From contig NZ_CP065362.1 of NCBI RefSeq assembly GCF_019904295.1, positions 1-64,000 of the forward strand: DNA of 64,000 nt. The letters are read 5' to 3'. The notes under the pieces are model-generated. The model saw nothing but the letters and a program-made list of their open reading frames with translations, made no database searches and was not told the DNA's origin. Both the position numbers and the translations under genes were made by a program. Shown here piece by piece: positions 1 to 8,615 of the stretch. Position 1 is the first letter of the stretch. Every line of letters begins with the position of its first letter. This DNA is from Ruegeria sp. SCSIO 43209 (lineage in GTDB: Bacteria > Pseudomonadota > Alphaproteobacteria > Rhodobacterales > Rhodobacteraceae).

Positions 1-236
1 CCCCCTATATGCCGTATTTGCTTGAGTTGTGTCCCCCTAAATCTGGTAGGATATCCGAAGTCAGGAGGATCGCAGAAAGAAGCAGCGTTCCGAATCGGTC
101 AGCACTAGATACGGCCATATTTTCTTACCCGTGGGTAACATCACAACCTTACAATAATTTCTTTTGCCAAATATGCAAATCGGGCGTAAATAACAAAAGA
201 GAGAAAAATAACGTCCAGAAGAATGAGAACTGAGGC
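1..236. other. Leader region of the partition operon
   Basis: No convincing gene lies here. The stretch holds one parS-like palindrome (124-139) and ends in the parA ribosome-binding region, which has a weak CTGAG a few bases before the ATG at 237. The motif CCCCCTAWAT occurs at 1-10 and again at 33-42, 32 bases apart. This could be the edge of an iteron-like array that continues left of the window, but two copies are too few to claim it. Confidence 0.4.
124..139. promoter_or_regulatory. parS-like palindrome, copy 1 (upstream of parA)
   Basis: The core TTACCCGTGGGTAA at 125-138 is the exact reverse complement of the core seen at 1221-1234 and 2634-2647. The arms are 6 bp, with a 2-bp centre that is not self-complementary. 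Its position about 100 bp before parA suits a centromere or an autoregulatory operator bound by the ParB encoded next door. The role is inferred from position and repetition. Confidence 0.7.
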
Positions 237-1544
237 ATGTACACGCACGAAGACCTGAATGCATTGCGCACCCAGTCCCTGAAATTGCAGGGCTGGATTC
301 GCCAGCAGACTTTCAGCCCTGAGATGGAGAAGACGCTAAGGCGGTTCTCAAGCTGGGAGGTGTCTGAGCTGATCTTTAAGGTGAACCAATCGACTTTCCG
401 AGGAAAGCTGGCTGCCGATCCTTCATTGCCGGGAGGCGAGGTCGAGCCTGATGGGCGGCAGCGTTGGTTTAGTCTGGAAGAGGTAAATGAGCTCAGGCGG
501 CGGCTTAAGGTCAATCGCAAAGCGCTCACTCCCCCACGCCCTGCGGGCAAGCGGGCGGTTCGGGCCGCTGTTGCCAATTTCAAAGGGGGGGCTGGCAAGT
601 CGACCGTGGCGTTGCATCTTGCGCACGCCGCTGCTCTGGACGGCTACCGAGTATTAGTGGTGGATTTTGACCCTCAGGCGACGCTCAGCCATTCGATGGG
701 TCTGACCGATGTCGCTGAAGATTTCACCGTCTGGGGTATCATGGCGCGGGATCTGATCCGTGAAACCGAGCGCATGAATAACCGCCCTGCGGCTGCGGAG
801 TCAGGAACCGCCCTGCCCCGCCGAGAGTTACCACCTTCCATCACGGATATGGGCCTCGGCGAACTGCGCATTTCTGATTTTATCAAGCAGACCTCATGGT
901 CAACGATTGATGCGATCCCTTCTTGCGCCAATGCTGCTTTCGTCGAATTCGCATCAGCACAATATCGGCACCTGAATCCTGAGTGGTCTTTTTTTGCAGC
1001 TGTGTCTCGCTATCTGGATCAAATACCGAATGATGCTTATGACCTGATTCTGTTCGATTGCCCGCCTGCGATAGGATACCAATCGATGAATGCGGTGTTC
1101 GCAGCAGACATGTTGTATATCCCGTCGGGGCCCGGATACTGGGAATACGATTCAACCACCTCATTCATTGGACAGTTGGCTGAAGCCCTCGAAGATCTGG
1201 CCTATGGTTTCGACAAGACCTTACCCACGGGTAAGATTGGTTTACCCAAGACATTCTGCGAAATTCGGTTTTTGCTTACGCGCTACGAACCGGGGAATGC
1301 ACTGCACACAGCGATGTATGACGCATTCCGCAAAGTCTTTGGTGAGCACCTCGCCGAGCACCCGGTCGAGATGACGCGCGCGGTCGAGCAATCGGGTCGA
1401 TTCCTGAGTTCAGTTTATGAGATGGATTACCGTGAGATGACGAGGGAAACCTGGCGTCGCGCGCGTTCGACATTTGATAATGTTTATGATGAATTCCGGG
1501 GCGTCATGCTATCGGCCTGGGACAAGCTGGAGGATGACGTATGA
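237..1544 (+). CDS. ParA/RepA-type plasmid partition ATPase
   Basis: This 435-residue protein is a Walker-type partition ATPase of the kind that segregates low-copy replicons. Residues about 35-95 look like a winged-helix/MerR-like DNA-binding segment. The deviant Walker A motif KGGAGKS lies at residues 116-122, an A' motif (VVDFDPQATLS) near 140, and a Walker B-like LILFDCPP near 270. The length fits RepA of RepABC or DnaA-like Roseobacter replicons rather than short chromosomal ParA. It overlaps parB by 4 bp (ATGA), so the pair is translationally coupled. A parS-like site is embedded in the coding sequence at 1220-1235, encoding a loop around LPTGKIG. The replicon type cannot be decided without the initiator gene, which is not in the window. 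Confidence 0.9.
   Translation: MYTHEDLNALRTQSLKLQGWIRQQTFSPEMEKTLRRFSSWEVSELIFKVNQSTFRGKLAADPSLPGGEVEPDGRQRWFSLEEVNELRRRLKVNRKALTPPRPAGKRAVRAAVANFKGGAGKSTVALHLAHAAALDGYRVLVVDFDPQATLSHSMGLTDVAEDFTVWGIMARDLIRETERMNNRPAAAESGTALPRRELPPSITDMGLGELRISDFIKQTSWSTIDAIPSCANAAFVEFASAQYRHLNPEWSFFAAVSRYLDQIPNDAYDLILFDCPPAIGYQSMNAVFAADMLYIPSGPGYWEYDSTTSFIGQLAEALEDLAYGFDKTLPTGKIGLPKTFCEIRFLLTRYEPGNALHTAMYDAFRKVFGEHLAEHPVEMTRAVEQSGRFLSSVYEMDYREMTRETWRRARSTFDNVYDEFRGVMLSAWDKLEDDV
1220..1235. promoter_or_regulatory. parS-like palindrome, copy 2 (inside parA)
   Basis: CTTACCCACGGGTAAG has 7-bp arms (CTTACCC/GGGTAAG) around a 2-bp centre. It lies within the parA reading frame and encodes part of a loop (LPTGK). 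The same 16-mer recurs at 2633-2648. An intragenic centromere-like site would let ParB bind within its own operon. Confidence 0.7.
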
Positions 1545-2647
1545 GCCGAAAACGCAGAATGTTCGATATCGATATGCCAGCGATGGAAGAAATCCCGGTT
1601 GGCAAGGTTCCGGATAAAGCGCTTGAGAAAAGGCGCGGACCGATGGCTACTGCAATCTCCGAGAACGCTAATGCGCTACGCGACCAGCAAACTACCGAAG
1701 ATGCAATCAGGGTCGAAAATGACAGGTTAGCGCACGAGCTTGTGCGACTACGTTCAGAAGGGTATGTTACTGAGCAGATCGCATTGGCGGATGTTGTTAC
1801 CGAGCGCCTGACGCGCGACCGCAAGCCTGGCCCTGATCCTGAGTTGGATGAGTTGAAGGCTTCTATTCAGGATGTGGGTCTTTCGAACCCGATCCGGGTC
1901 GAGCGTCGCAACGATGGACGCTTTGAGTTAATTCAAGGAATGCGCAGATTATCGGCATTTCGCGCATTACTTGAGGAAACTGGCGACGCGCGATTTGCGA
2001 CGATTCCGGCCGGTGTTTCTGACGTTGCAGAGCTGGATGATAGCTATCGTCGCATGGTCGATGAAAACCTGATCCGAAAGGATATCTCGTTTGCGGAAAT
2101 GGGCGCGCTTGCGCGTGCCTATGCGCAAGACCCCGCCAATGATTGTCCGGATGTCGACAAAGCGGTTTCAACCTTGTTTAAATCTGCAAGCTATACCAAG
2201 CGCAGCTATATACGGGCGTTTGCGAGTTTGCTGGCCATGTTGGAAAAGGTTCTTATGCACCCAAACGACATTCCACGGAATGTGGGCGTTGAACTCAAAC
2301 GAAAGCTCGACTCTGATCCTGGATTGATCCGACAAGTCAGTGCGGCTTTGGTGAGTGAACCAAATCGCGACAGCGTGCGCGAAGTGGCCATTCTTCGCGA
2401 TTTTCTCACAATCGAAAATGCGACCGCCGCTAAGCCAAAGGCTGAAGCCGTAGGTAAACCACGCCGCGCGAAGACAACGTTTCAGGTAAGGGGCAGGGCA
2501 GGGATTGCAAAATGTTCTGCATCCAGCGGAAGGATCGAACTTCGCTATGATCTCGACTTTACTCGTGTCGATAGGGCTAAATTAGAACGTGCTGTGGCCA
2601 CCTTGATCGAGGATCTGCGAGAAGAAGACGATCTTACCCACGGGTAA
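1541..2647 (+). CDS. ParB/RepB-type partition protein
   Basis: This 368-residue protein is the DNA-binding partner of the upstream ParA. Residues about 85-185 carry a ParB/Srx-type N domain, with the motif VGLSNPIRVERR followed by IQGMRRLSAFRAL, which resembles the conserved GxRR patch where ParB-family proteins bind CTP. A helix-rich segment (about 185-290) should carry the helix-turn-helix that reads the palindrome. The C-terminus is probably the dimerisation domain. Its stop codon lies inside the third parS-like palindrome. The gene starts within the last codons of parA, so both are made from one message that ends at the hairpin at 2677-2706. Confidence 0.88.
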   Translation: MSRKRRMFDIDMPAMEEIPVGKVPDKALEKRRGPMATAISENANALRDQQTTEDAIRVENDRLAHELVRLRSEGYVTEQIALADVVTERLTRDRKPGPDPELDELKASIQDVGLSNPIRVERRNDGRFELIQGMRRLSAFRALLEETGDARFATIPAGVSDVAELDDSYRRMVDENLIRKDISFAEMGALARAYAQDPANDCPDVDKAVSTLFKSASYTKRSYIRAFASLLAMLEKVLMHPNDIPRNVGVELKRKLDSDPGLIRQVSAALVSEPNRDSVREVAILRDFLTIENATAAKPKAEAVGKPRRAKTTFQVRGRAGIAKCSASSGRIELRYDLDFTRVDRAKLERAVATLIEDLREEDDLTHG

Positions 2648-2648
2648 G
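2633..2648. promoter_or_regulatory. parS-like palindrome, copy 3 (over the parB stop codon)
   Basis: CTTACCCACGGGTAAG is identical to the copy inside parA. The TAA of parB (2645-2647) is part of the right arm. With the copies at 124-139 and 1220-1235 the operon carries three sites spaced about 1.1 and 1.4 kb apart. Confidence 0.7.
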
Positions 2649-2676
2649 ACGGGCTTAGCGAGATAGATCCGAAGCG

Positions 2677-2706
2677 CGGCGCTGGTTAATCTCAGCGCCG
2701 TTTTTT
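2677..2706 (+). terminator. Rho-independent terminator of the parAB operon
   Basis: The arms CGGCGCTG (2677-2684) and CAGCGCCG (2693-2700) form a perfect 8-bp stem with an 8-base loop, followed directly by six T residues (2701-2706). It begins 29 bp after the parB stop, the expected position for ending the partition transcript. Confidence 0.9.
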
Positions 2707-3531
2707 GCATAAAAAGACCAATCGTGTAATACGGTACCCTGGGAGACCATCTAAACGCTTAGCTTTTACCGCCCGGCCTCAAATTCTTGTTTTGTAGTTC
2801 GGGCAGGTACGTTCCGAGCAGAGTTGACGAATACAAGTTCAGGCCATCAGTAGAAGGTTTCTTAACGTATTGATATGGAACTAGGGCAGATAATCTACAA
2901 TTTATGTAGTTGGTCGCGGCTGAACAGATACACAGTTTTCGCGGCAGGGCAGGGCAGGGACGACGCGATCGCTTCTATCTTCGAGCGCCCCGGCACTACA
3001 TTTCATCGGGAAGACCAACATAGCGTACCGAAACATATTCGAGGCGCGTGAGCAAATAACGGATTGGCCGTGAGCACCTATCAATGATGGATATGATTGT
3101 GCTGTGGCTTGCCAAAGAAAAGGCGGCGATGGGTTGAATGATTGACCGAGTAGAAGGTCATTTGGGCGTAGTGTGCAAAATACTTTAATAAGTATTATTA
3201 AGAGCTGTATCGGTCTGCCTACTTTAACGCGAAGGGCACCCATCTTGCCGGCTTGGGGGCCTGCTGAATCGTGACTTAAGGACAGGCTTTGTCAAAGCTT
3301 GCAAAAAAATAAAGACTCTTCTCAGTATTGAAACGCCCGAAGCAACTAGGAAGATGTTCGGTAAAATGATCCGATACAACAAATACCGGATTAATCGCGC
3401 GAGAAGCGCCTAAAAGATTATATACTGGCCTGATAGATAATCAGTATACGGGCGGCGTTATCTGAGACAAAACCTTCTCGCTTACTTTTGTTGCTTCAAG
3501 GCTAAATATGGTGTTCGCCAACAGCGCGCTC
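2707..3531. other. 825-bp gap, possible origin or spacer DNA
   Basis: I see no supported gene. The stretch is richer in A+T than its surroundings. It contains an AT-rich inverted repeat TTAATA-N5-TATTAA near 3184-3200, a run GGGCAGGGCAGGG near 2946, and the inverted repeat listed at 3421-3448. A 113-residue minus-strand frame at 2902-3243 has no family features. An origin of replication is possible so close to parAB, but no iterons or DnaA-box cluster were recognised. Confidence 0.35.
3421..3448. repeat. Inverted repeat TATACTG / CAGTATA
   Basis: The 7-bp arms TATACTG (3421-3427) and CAGTATA (3442-3448) are separated by 14 bases in the gap before the minus-strand catabolic operon ends. It could be an operator or a weak hairpin. 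No flanking T run supports a terminator. Confidence 0.4.
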
Positions 3532-4374
3532 TCATCCCTGGATGACGTTCTGACGTTGCGTGCCCAGCCCCTGAATACCAAGCTCCATTTTGTCGCCGGG
3601 ATTCAAGTAGGTCTGCGGGTTCTGTCCCATACCAACACCCGGGGGTGTGCCTGTAGAAATCACGTCACCGGGTTGCAAAGACATAAATTGCGACAGATGC
3701 GAGATGACCGTCGCTACGCCAAAATGCATCGTTTTGGTTGATCCGTCCTGATATCGGTGCCCGTTTACCTCAAGATACATCGGAAGGTTCTGCGGGTCGG
3801 GGACTTCGTCTCGTGTTACCAGCCAGGGGCCAATTGGGCCGAACGTGTCCGCAGACTTTCCTTTGACCCATTGGCCAGAGCGATGAAGCTGAAAGTCACG
3901 TTCTGACAAATCGTTCACTACGCAGTATCCGGCGACGTGGTCTATGGCTTCCGCCTCAGAGACATATTTGGCCTCTTTGCCGATAACGACGCCCAGCTCA
4001 ACTTCCCAATCGGTTTTGACCGATCCGCGCGGGATTTCTACGGTATCGTCGGGGCCGGCGATGGCCGAGGTGGCTTTGAAGAAGATCACGGGCTCAGCAG
4101 GCAATTCCATGCCGCTTTCTGCTGCGTGATCGGCATAATTCAGGCCAATGCATATGAACTTTCCAACATTGCCAACGCAAGGACCGATGCGCGGGTTGCT
4201 GTCTACCAATGGCAGGCTGGCCAAATCTAGTGCGCGCAGCTTTTCAAGAACGACATCGCCAAGAGTATCGCCCGAGATATCATCCACTACACCGGAAAGG
4301 TCGCGAACCGAGCCGTCTGAGGCCAATATGCCGGGTTTCTCAGCGCCCTTCGGGCCATAGCGTAGTAGTTTCAT
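3532..4374 (-). CDS. FAH-family hydrolase, probable 2,4-diketo-3-deoxy-L-fuconate hydrolase
   Basis: This 280-residue member of the fumarylacetoacetate hydrolase superfamily has the family hallmarks. GLNYADHAAESG lies near residues 78-90, the metal-binding acidic pair DWEVELGVVIG near 120, NDLSERDFQ near 155, and the glycine-rich TGTPPGVGMG near 240. In the non-phosphorylating L-fucose route an enzyme of this type cleaves 2,4-diketo-3-deoxy-L-fuconate to pyruvate and L-lactate. Its place as last gene of the operon, just after a short-chain dehydrogenase that would make that diketo acid, supports the role. FAH proteins are promiscuous, so an acylpyruvase is the alternative. The start ATG is at 4374. 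Confidence 0.8.
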   Translation of the reverse strand: MKLLRYGPKGAEKPGILASDGSVRDLSGVVDDISGDTLGDVVLEKLRALDLASLPLVDSNPRIGPCVGNVGKFICIGLNYADHAAESGMELPAEPVIFFKATSAIAGPDDTVEIPRGSVKTDWEVELGVVIGKEAKYVSEAEAIDHVAGYCVVNDLSERDFQLHRSGQWVKGKSADTFGPIGPWLVTRDEVPDPQNLPMYLEVNGHRYQDGSTKTMHFGVATVISHLSQFMSLQPGDVISTGTPPGVGMGQNPQTYLNPGDKMELGIQGLGTQRQNVIQG

Positions 4375-4391
4375 TGTCAGGTCCTTCCTGC

Positions 4392-5147
4392 TCAGATCGT
4401 CCAGCCGCCATCTATGGCAAAGGGCTGGCCCGAAGTGTATTTGCTGGCATCACTGGCCAAATACAGAGCCAGTTCAGCGATCTCCTCCGCTGTGCCAATA
4501 CGGCCCATCGGTTGACGGGCGATGAAATCAGTCATTGCCTGCTCATAATCCCCGGTGGTGCGAAGCCGGTCATGCAGGCTGGGGCTGTCCACCGTACCTG
4601 GACAAATCGCGTTGCACCGAATGCCCTGGGTCACAAAATCGGCTGCCACAGACTTGGTCAGGCCAATCACCGCTGCTTTTGACGCGCAATACGCAAATCG
4701 GTTGGGCACGCCTTTCATGGACGATGCAACCGACGACATATTGATGATCGATCCTCCGCCTGCTTTCAGCATTCCGGGTAGAGTCAGTTGGATCAGTCTG
4801 AACATGGCCTTTACGTTGAGGTCAAAGCTGAAATCCCAATCCTTTTCAGTGCATTCAAGAATTGACCCCCCCGCTACATAACCTGCGCAGTTAAACAGAA
4901 TGTCCAGTTGCGGCAGATTGACCGCTGCATCTGTAACGGCCTTATCGTCCATTACGTCCAGTTGCAGCGGTTCGATACCCGGAATACCGCCCAATTCGGC
5001 AAGCGCAGCATCGTTGATGTCGCTGGCTATCACCCGTGCGCCTTCGGCAGCGAATAATTCGGCGGTTGCACGGCCAATGCCTTGGCCAGCTGCTGTGATG
5101 AGAGCGGTCTTATCTGCAAGCCGGTTGGATGGGTTGATTGTCGACAT
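4392..5147 (-). CDS. Short-chain dehydrogenase, probable 2-keto-3-deoxy-L-fuconate 4-dehydrogenase
   Basis: This is a classical SDR of 251 residues. It has a Rossmann motif TAAGQGIG near residue 18, the structural NCAG motif near 85, a catalytic serine in INMSS near 137, and YxxxK in YCASK near 151. The reading frame is open further upstream to 5300, but I chose the ATG at 5147. It begins the conserved fold (MSTINPSNRLADKTAL), is preceded by GAGG, and sits 8 bp after the ALDH stop. The longer version would extend into the ALDH gene. In context the enzyme would oxidise 2-keto-3-deoxy-L-fuconate with NAD to the 2,4-diketo acid used by the following FAH hydrolase. Confidence 0.8.
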   Translation of the reverse strand: MSTINPSNRLADKTALITAAGQGIGRATAELFAAEGARVIASDINDAALAELGGIPGIEPLQLDVMDDKAVTDAAVNLPQLDILFNCAGYVAGGSILECTEKDWDFSFDLNVKAMFRLIQLTLPGMLKAGGGSIINMSSVASSMKGVPNRFAYCASKAAVIGLTKSVAADFVTQGIRCNAICPGTVDSPSLHDRLRTTGDYEQAMTDFIARQPMGRIGTAEEIAELALYLASDASKYTSGQPFAIDGGWTI

Positions 5148-5155
5148 GAACAACC

Positions 5156-6658
5156 TCACAATTTCTCGGGTAGAAGCTCGGATGGGATGTCCTGATAACA
5201 AACCGGCCGCAGGAAACGGCGTATCGACAATGTTCCCACGGATGTTGCGCCAAAGCTGGTTGAGGCGGGGTAGGGGCCTCCGTGAACCATGCTGTCGCAA
5301 ACTTCGACCCCGGTCGGAAAGCTGTTGGCCAACAATCGCCCAGCCTTTCGTTCAAGCAGCGGTAGCAGTGCCTGAGCGTCCGCTTTGTCACCTGCGTCCA
5401 GATGTAGTGTGCAGGTCAACTGCCCTTCGATGGCCCGCGCGATCTGTTGCATCTGAGAGCTGTCGTTCACGAGCACGATGATGCCCAATGGTCCGAAGAC
5501 TTCTTCTTGCAGCTCCCGATTGGCGAGCCAGTCATCACCTGAAACAGTGAACAGGTATGGGGCCGCATCGCGTGACTTGCGGCTTGTGCCGATAATCTTC
5601 GATACACCGGTACCAGCAGCTACACGCGAAACTCCGTTTCGGTATGCCTCCGCAATTCCATCGGTCAGCATTGTCTGCTCGGCCACCGAAGACAGGCCAG
5701 CCTCTGCCGCTGCTTGAAACGCGTCAGCATCCGGACCTTCGATGATCACGGCGATACCGGGATTGGTGCAGAACTGTCCAGCGCCCATGGTTAGGGACGC
5801 GGCCCAGCCATTGCCGATTTCAGCACCGCGCGCGGCCGCCGCTTTCGGCAGTATGAACATCGGATTGATTGAACCCAGTTCGCCAAAAAACGGAATGGGT
5901 TCATCGCGTTGCGCGCATAAATCGAACAGCGCCCGTCCACCTCCGAGGCTGCCCGTAAAGCCAACCGCCCGGATCAAGGGATGTTGCACCAATCGCGTGC
6001 CCACATCCCGTTTGCCACCCTGTACCAATGAAAACACTCCGGGATGAATCCCTGTCGCTTTGATGGCGGCGTCGATTGCCTGGGCGACAATTTCGCCAGT
6101 GCCGGGATGGGCCGAATGGCCTTTGACAACGACAGGGCATCCTGCGGCTAATGCTGCGGCTGTATCACCCCCTGCGACTGAGAAGGCCAATGGGAAGTTC
6201 GAAGCGCCGAACACCGCAACAGGACCCAGCGGGCGCTGTATCATGCGCAGGTCGGGGCGGGGCAGGGGTGCACGATCCGGCATGGCCGGGTCATGGCGCA
6301 TGTCCAGGTAATCGCCCGCTTCGATGTGATCGGCGAAGAGGCGCAGCTGGCCGACGGTACGGCCACGTTCCCCCTGCAGGCGTGCCTCGGGCAAGCCGGT
6401 TTCCTGCGTACCGATTTCGGTGATGGCATCCCCGCGGGCATCAATCTCATCTGCGATCTTGCGCAACAGCGCGGCACGTTCGGTACGCGAGGACCACCCG
6501 AAAGTGGCAAATGCCGACTCTGCTGCCTCCACTGCGCTATCAATCATCGCCGCTGTCCCCACAGAAAAGTCATGGCTTGGTCCATGCGCTGGTTCCGACG
6601 CAAAAGTAGTGTCTGCGCCGATCCATTCGCCAGCAATCAGGTGTTTTCCGGTCAACAT
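5156..6658 (-). CDS. Aldehyde dehydrogenase, probable 2-oxoglutarate semialdehyde dehydrogenase
   Basis: This is a 500-residue NAD(P)-dependent aldehyde dehydrogenase. The cofactor-binding region GASNFPLAF is near residue 151, the general base in FFGELGSINP near 263, and the nucleophilic cysteine in GAGQFCTNPG near 296. The N-terminal LIAGEWIGAD and long C-terminal part match the semialdehyde dehydrogenases that end the Weimberg-type pentose pathways by making 2-oxoglutarate. The neighbouring XylX-like dehydratase would produce its substrate. The gene is 12 bp from that neighbour and shares the operon. Other semialdehydes cannot be excluded. Confidence 0.82.
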   Translation of the reverse strand: MLTGKHLIAGEWIGADTTFASEPAHGPSHDFSVGTAAMIDSAVEAAESAFATFGWSSRTERAALLRKIADEIDARGDAITEIGTQETGLPEARLQGERGRTVGQLRLFADHIEAGDYLDMRHDPAMPDRAPLPRPDLRMIQRPLGPVAVFGASNFPLAFSVAGGDTAAALAAGCPVVVKGHSAHPGTGEIVAQAIDAAIKATGIHPGVFSLVQGGKRDVGTRLVQHPLIRAVGFTGSLGGGRALFDLCAQRDEPIPFFGELGSINPMFILPKAAAARGAEIGNGWAASLTMGAGQFCTNPGIAVIIEGPDADAFQAAAEAGLSSVAEQTMLTDGIAEAYRNGVSRVAAGTGVSKIIGTSRKSRDAAPYLFTVSGDDWLANRELQEEVFGPLGIIVLVNDSSQMQQIARAIEGQLTCTLHLDAGDKADAQALLPLLERKAGRLLANSFPTGVEVCDSMVHGGPYPASTSFGATSVGTLSIRRFLRPVCYQDIPSELLPEKL

Positions 6659-6670
6659 ATTCGTTCTCTC

Positions 6671-7783
6671 TTACAGCAGGCCGCGATGGGCGAGGTTTCG
6701 CATCAGGTGTGAGGCCCCAAAGGACCATTCGGGGCATTCCGTCGACAGGCGCACGGTGTTTGTCAGCGCTCCAAGGCGCGTATTGGAGATAGTGACGACA
6801 TCGCCAATTTTGTGAGTGAACCCACCGCCAGGTGTGTCACGGTCTTGGGTCGGGGCGAACAGAGTGCCAAGGAAAAGCATCAGCCCATCAGGATATTGGT
6901 GATGGCGCCCGATAGTCTGCTTCACAAGGTCTGCAGGATCGCGACTGATCTGGGACATAGATGAGCTTCCGTTCAGCACAAATCCATCCGATCCGGTCAC
7001 GGTTAGCGCAAGTTCAGCCTGGCGTACATCGTCCAGTGTGAACCCATCATCGAACAACCGGATCATCGGTCCGATCGCGCAAGAGGCATTGTTGTCCTTT
7101 GCTTTGCTCAGCAATAAAGCCGAACGACCTTCAACGTCACGCAGGTTGACGTCGTTCCCCAGCGTAGCGCCCTTAATCTCGCCCTTAGAAGTAACGGCCA
7201 GAACGACTTCGGGCTCGGGGTTGTTCCAGGTCGAAATCTGGTGAAGACCGATTTCTGAACCAAACCCGACCGAAGACAAAACTTGTGCTTTGGAGAACAC
7301 CTCGGCATCGGGGCCGATCCCGACTTCCAGATACTGGCTCCAGAGGCCTTCAGCGATCAGTGCTTCTTTGACCTCTGCGGCCGCGTCCGATCCAGGTACG
7401 ATGTTCGAGAGGCTGTCTCCGATCCGGTCTCCGATGCGCGCCCGGATCGCGTCGGCTTTGGCAGGATCACCGGCGGCTTGTTCCTCGATTACGCGTTCGA
7501 CCATGGACCCGGCAAATGTGACACCACAGGCCTTGACCGCCTGCAGGTCACACGGGGCCAGCCATTGGTGGTCGGCGTCCAAAGGGCCGATATCTTCACC
7601 TTGAGCGTTGCGCACATGATCTGCTTCATCGTCGCGTTCCAGAATGTCCCTGACAGTTGGTGCCGTTTTTGACGTGATATCGATAATCCGCCCATTGCGC
7701 AGGGTCACCACGCTGGGGCCGATTCCACCGCGCTCAATACGGCCGAGCCACAGCCCGTTCGAATCCAATGTACCTATGGTCAT
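6671..7783 (-). CDS. XylX-like FAH-superfamily 2-keto-3-deoxy-pentonate dehydratase
   Basis: This protein of about 370 residues belongs to the long branch of the FAH superfamily. That branch includes Caulobacter XylX and the archaeal 2-keto-3-deoxy-arabinonate dehydratase, which convert 2-keto-3-deoxy-pentonates to 2-oxoglutarate semialdehyde. Visible hallmarks are GVTFAGSMVERVIEE, the acidic metal site in GSEIGLHQISTWNNPEPEVVLAV, and GNDVNLRDVEGRSALLLSKAKD. I chose the ATG at 7783, one base after the TAA of the upstream lactonase gene and behind AGGAA. An ATG at 7822 would overlap that gene. Next to a semialdehyde dehydrogenase it gives the operon a C5 branch in addition to the C6-deoxy branch. 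Confidence 0.8.
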   Translation of the reverse strand: MTIGTLDSNGLWLGRIERGGIGPSVVTLRNGRIIDITSKTAPTVRDILERDDEADHVRNAQGEDIGPLDADHQWLAPCDLQAVKACGVTFAGSMVERVIEEQAAGDPAKADAIRARIGDRIGDSLSNIVPGSDAAAEVKEALIAEGLWSQYLEVGIGPDAEVFSKAQVLSSVGFGSEIGLHQISTWNNPEPEVVLAVTSKGEIKGATLGNDVNLRDVEGRSALLLSKAKDNNASCAIGPMIRLFDDGFTLDDVRQAELALTVTGSDGFVLNGSSSMSQISRDPADLVKQTIGRHHQYPDGLMLFLGTLFAPTQDRDTPGGGFTHKIGDVVTISNTRLGALTNTVRLSTECPEWSFGASHLMRNLAHRGLL

Positions 7784-7784
7784 T

Positions 7785-8615
7785 TTAATTCCTGAGGTTG
7801 TAGGCGCGGGCGGCGTTGCCACCCATTATTGCCTGTCGTTCTGCGCTGCTCAGATGTTTCAGCAACATGTCGGTGGTTTCACACCAGCGCTCATAGCTAC
7901 TGGCCAAGGTGCAAACTGGCCAATCGCTACCCCAGATCAGACGCGATGGACCGAAGGTGTTCAGCAGGTGATCCACGTACGGGCGCAGATCGTCGATCGT
8001 CCAGTCTTTAGCAGCCTCAGTCACAAGGCCTGAAAGCTTGCACCATGCAGTTGTATCTCGGGCCAATGCGGTCATGTTGTCGGACCAGTCACCCAAGATT
8101 GCGTCTTTGATCAGCGGTTTCGAGCCATGGTCGACGACTACACGCATTTTCGGATGGCGTTCCAGAAGTTGTCTGAGCGGGCCCAGATGTTGGGGCAAGG
8201 TCAATGCATCGAATGTCAGGTCATGCCGTTGGACAGCCTCGAAAGCTGGAGGCAGCGTGTCGCCGAGCATCCACAGAGGGTCAGCGATGTCCTGTATCAT
8301 CGGACGAAGACCGACCAGTGCCGGATGGGCGTCTAACGCAGAAATCTGTGAGCCAACATCATCGGCTTCAAAATCAACCCAGCCGACAACACCTTTGATA
8401 AACGCATTCTGGTCGGCCAGCGAGAGCATGTATTCCGTCTCAGCCACAGTGGGCGCCGCCTGGACAAGGACTGTGCCATCGATCCCGGCAGCCTTAAGCA
8501 GGGGCATTAGATCGTCCGGCGTGAAATCCCGGTAGATCGTGTCCAGATCGGGCGTCAGCCAGCCATAGTCGCAGCGCGCCAAAGCCCAGAAATGCTGATG
8601 CGCGTCGATCCTCAT
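7785..8615 (-). CDS. Amidohydrolase-family lactonase, probable L-fuconolactonase
   Basis: This 276-residue member of the amidohydrolase 2 family (COG3618 type) has the N-terminal metal motif DAHQHFW, VDHGSKP near residue 173 with a conserved histidine, and IWGSDWPV near 233 with the catalytic aspartate. Enzymes of this family open L-fucono-1,5-lactone or L-rhamnono-lactone. Here it would hydrolyse the lactone made by the aldo/keto reductase. Its start overlaps the fucU stop by 4 bp, and the XylX-like gene follows after one base. This tight coupling suggests one message. Confidence 0.82.
   Translation of the reverse strand: MRIDAHQHFWALARCDYGWLTPDLDTIYRDFTPDDLMPLLKAAGIDGTVLVQAAPTVAETEYMLSLADQNAFIKGVVGWVDFEADDVGSQISALDAHPALVGLRPMIQDIADPLWMLGDTLPPAFEAVQRHDLTFDALTLPQHLGPLRQLLERHPKMRVVVDHGSKPLIKDAILGDWSDNMTALARDTTAWCKLSGLVTEAAKDWTIDDLRPYVDHLLNTFGPSRLIWGSDWPVCTLASSYERWCETTDMLLKHLSSAERQAIMGGNAARAYNLRN

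Noticed and set aside
2945..2960. Tandem GGGCA units (GGGCAGGGCAGGG)
   Set aside because: There are only two to three short units, too few to call an iteron or VNTR.
2902..3243. 113-residue minus-strand open frame in the gap after parB
   Set aside because: There are no family motifs, no good ribosome site and no partner gene, and it lies in A+T-rich repeat-containing DNA.
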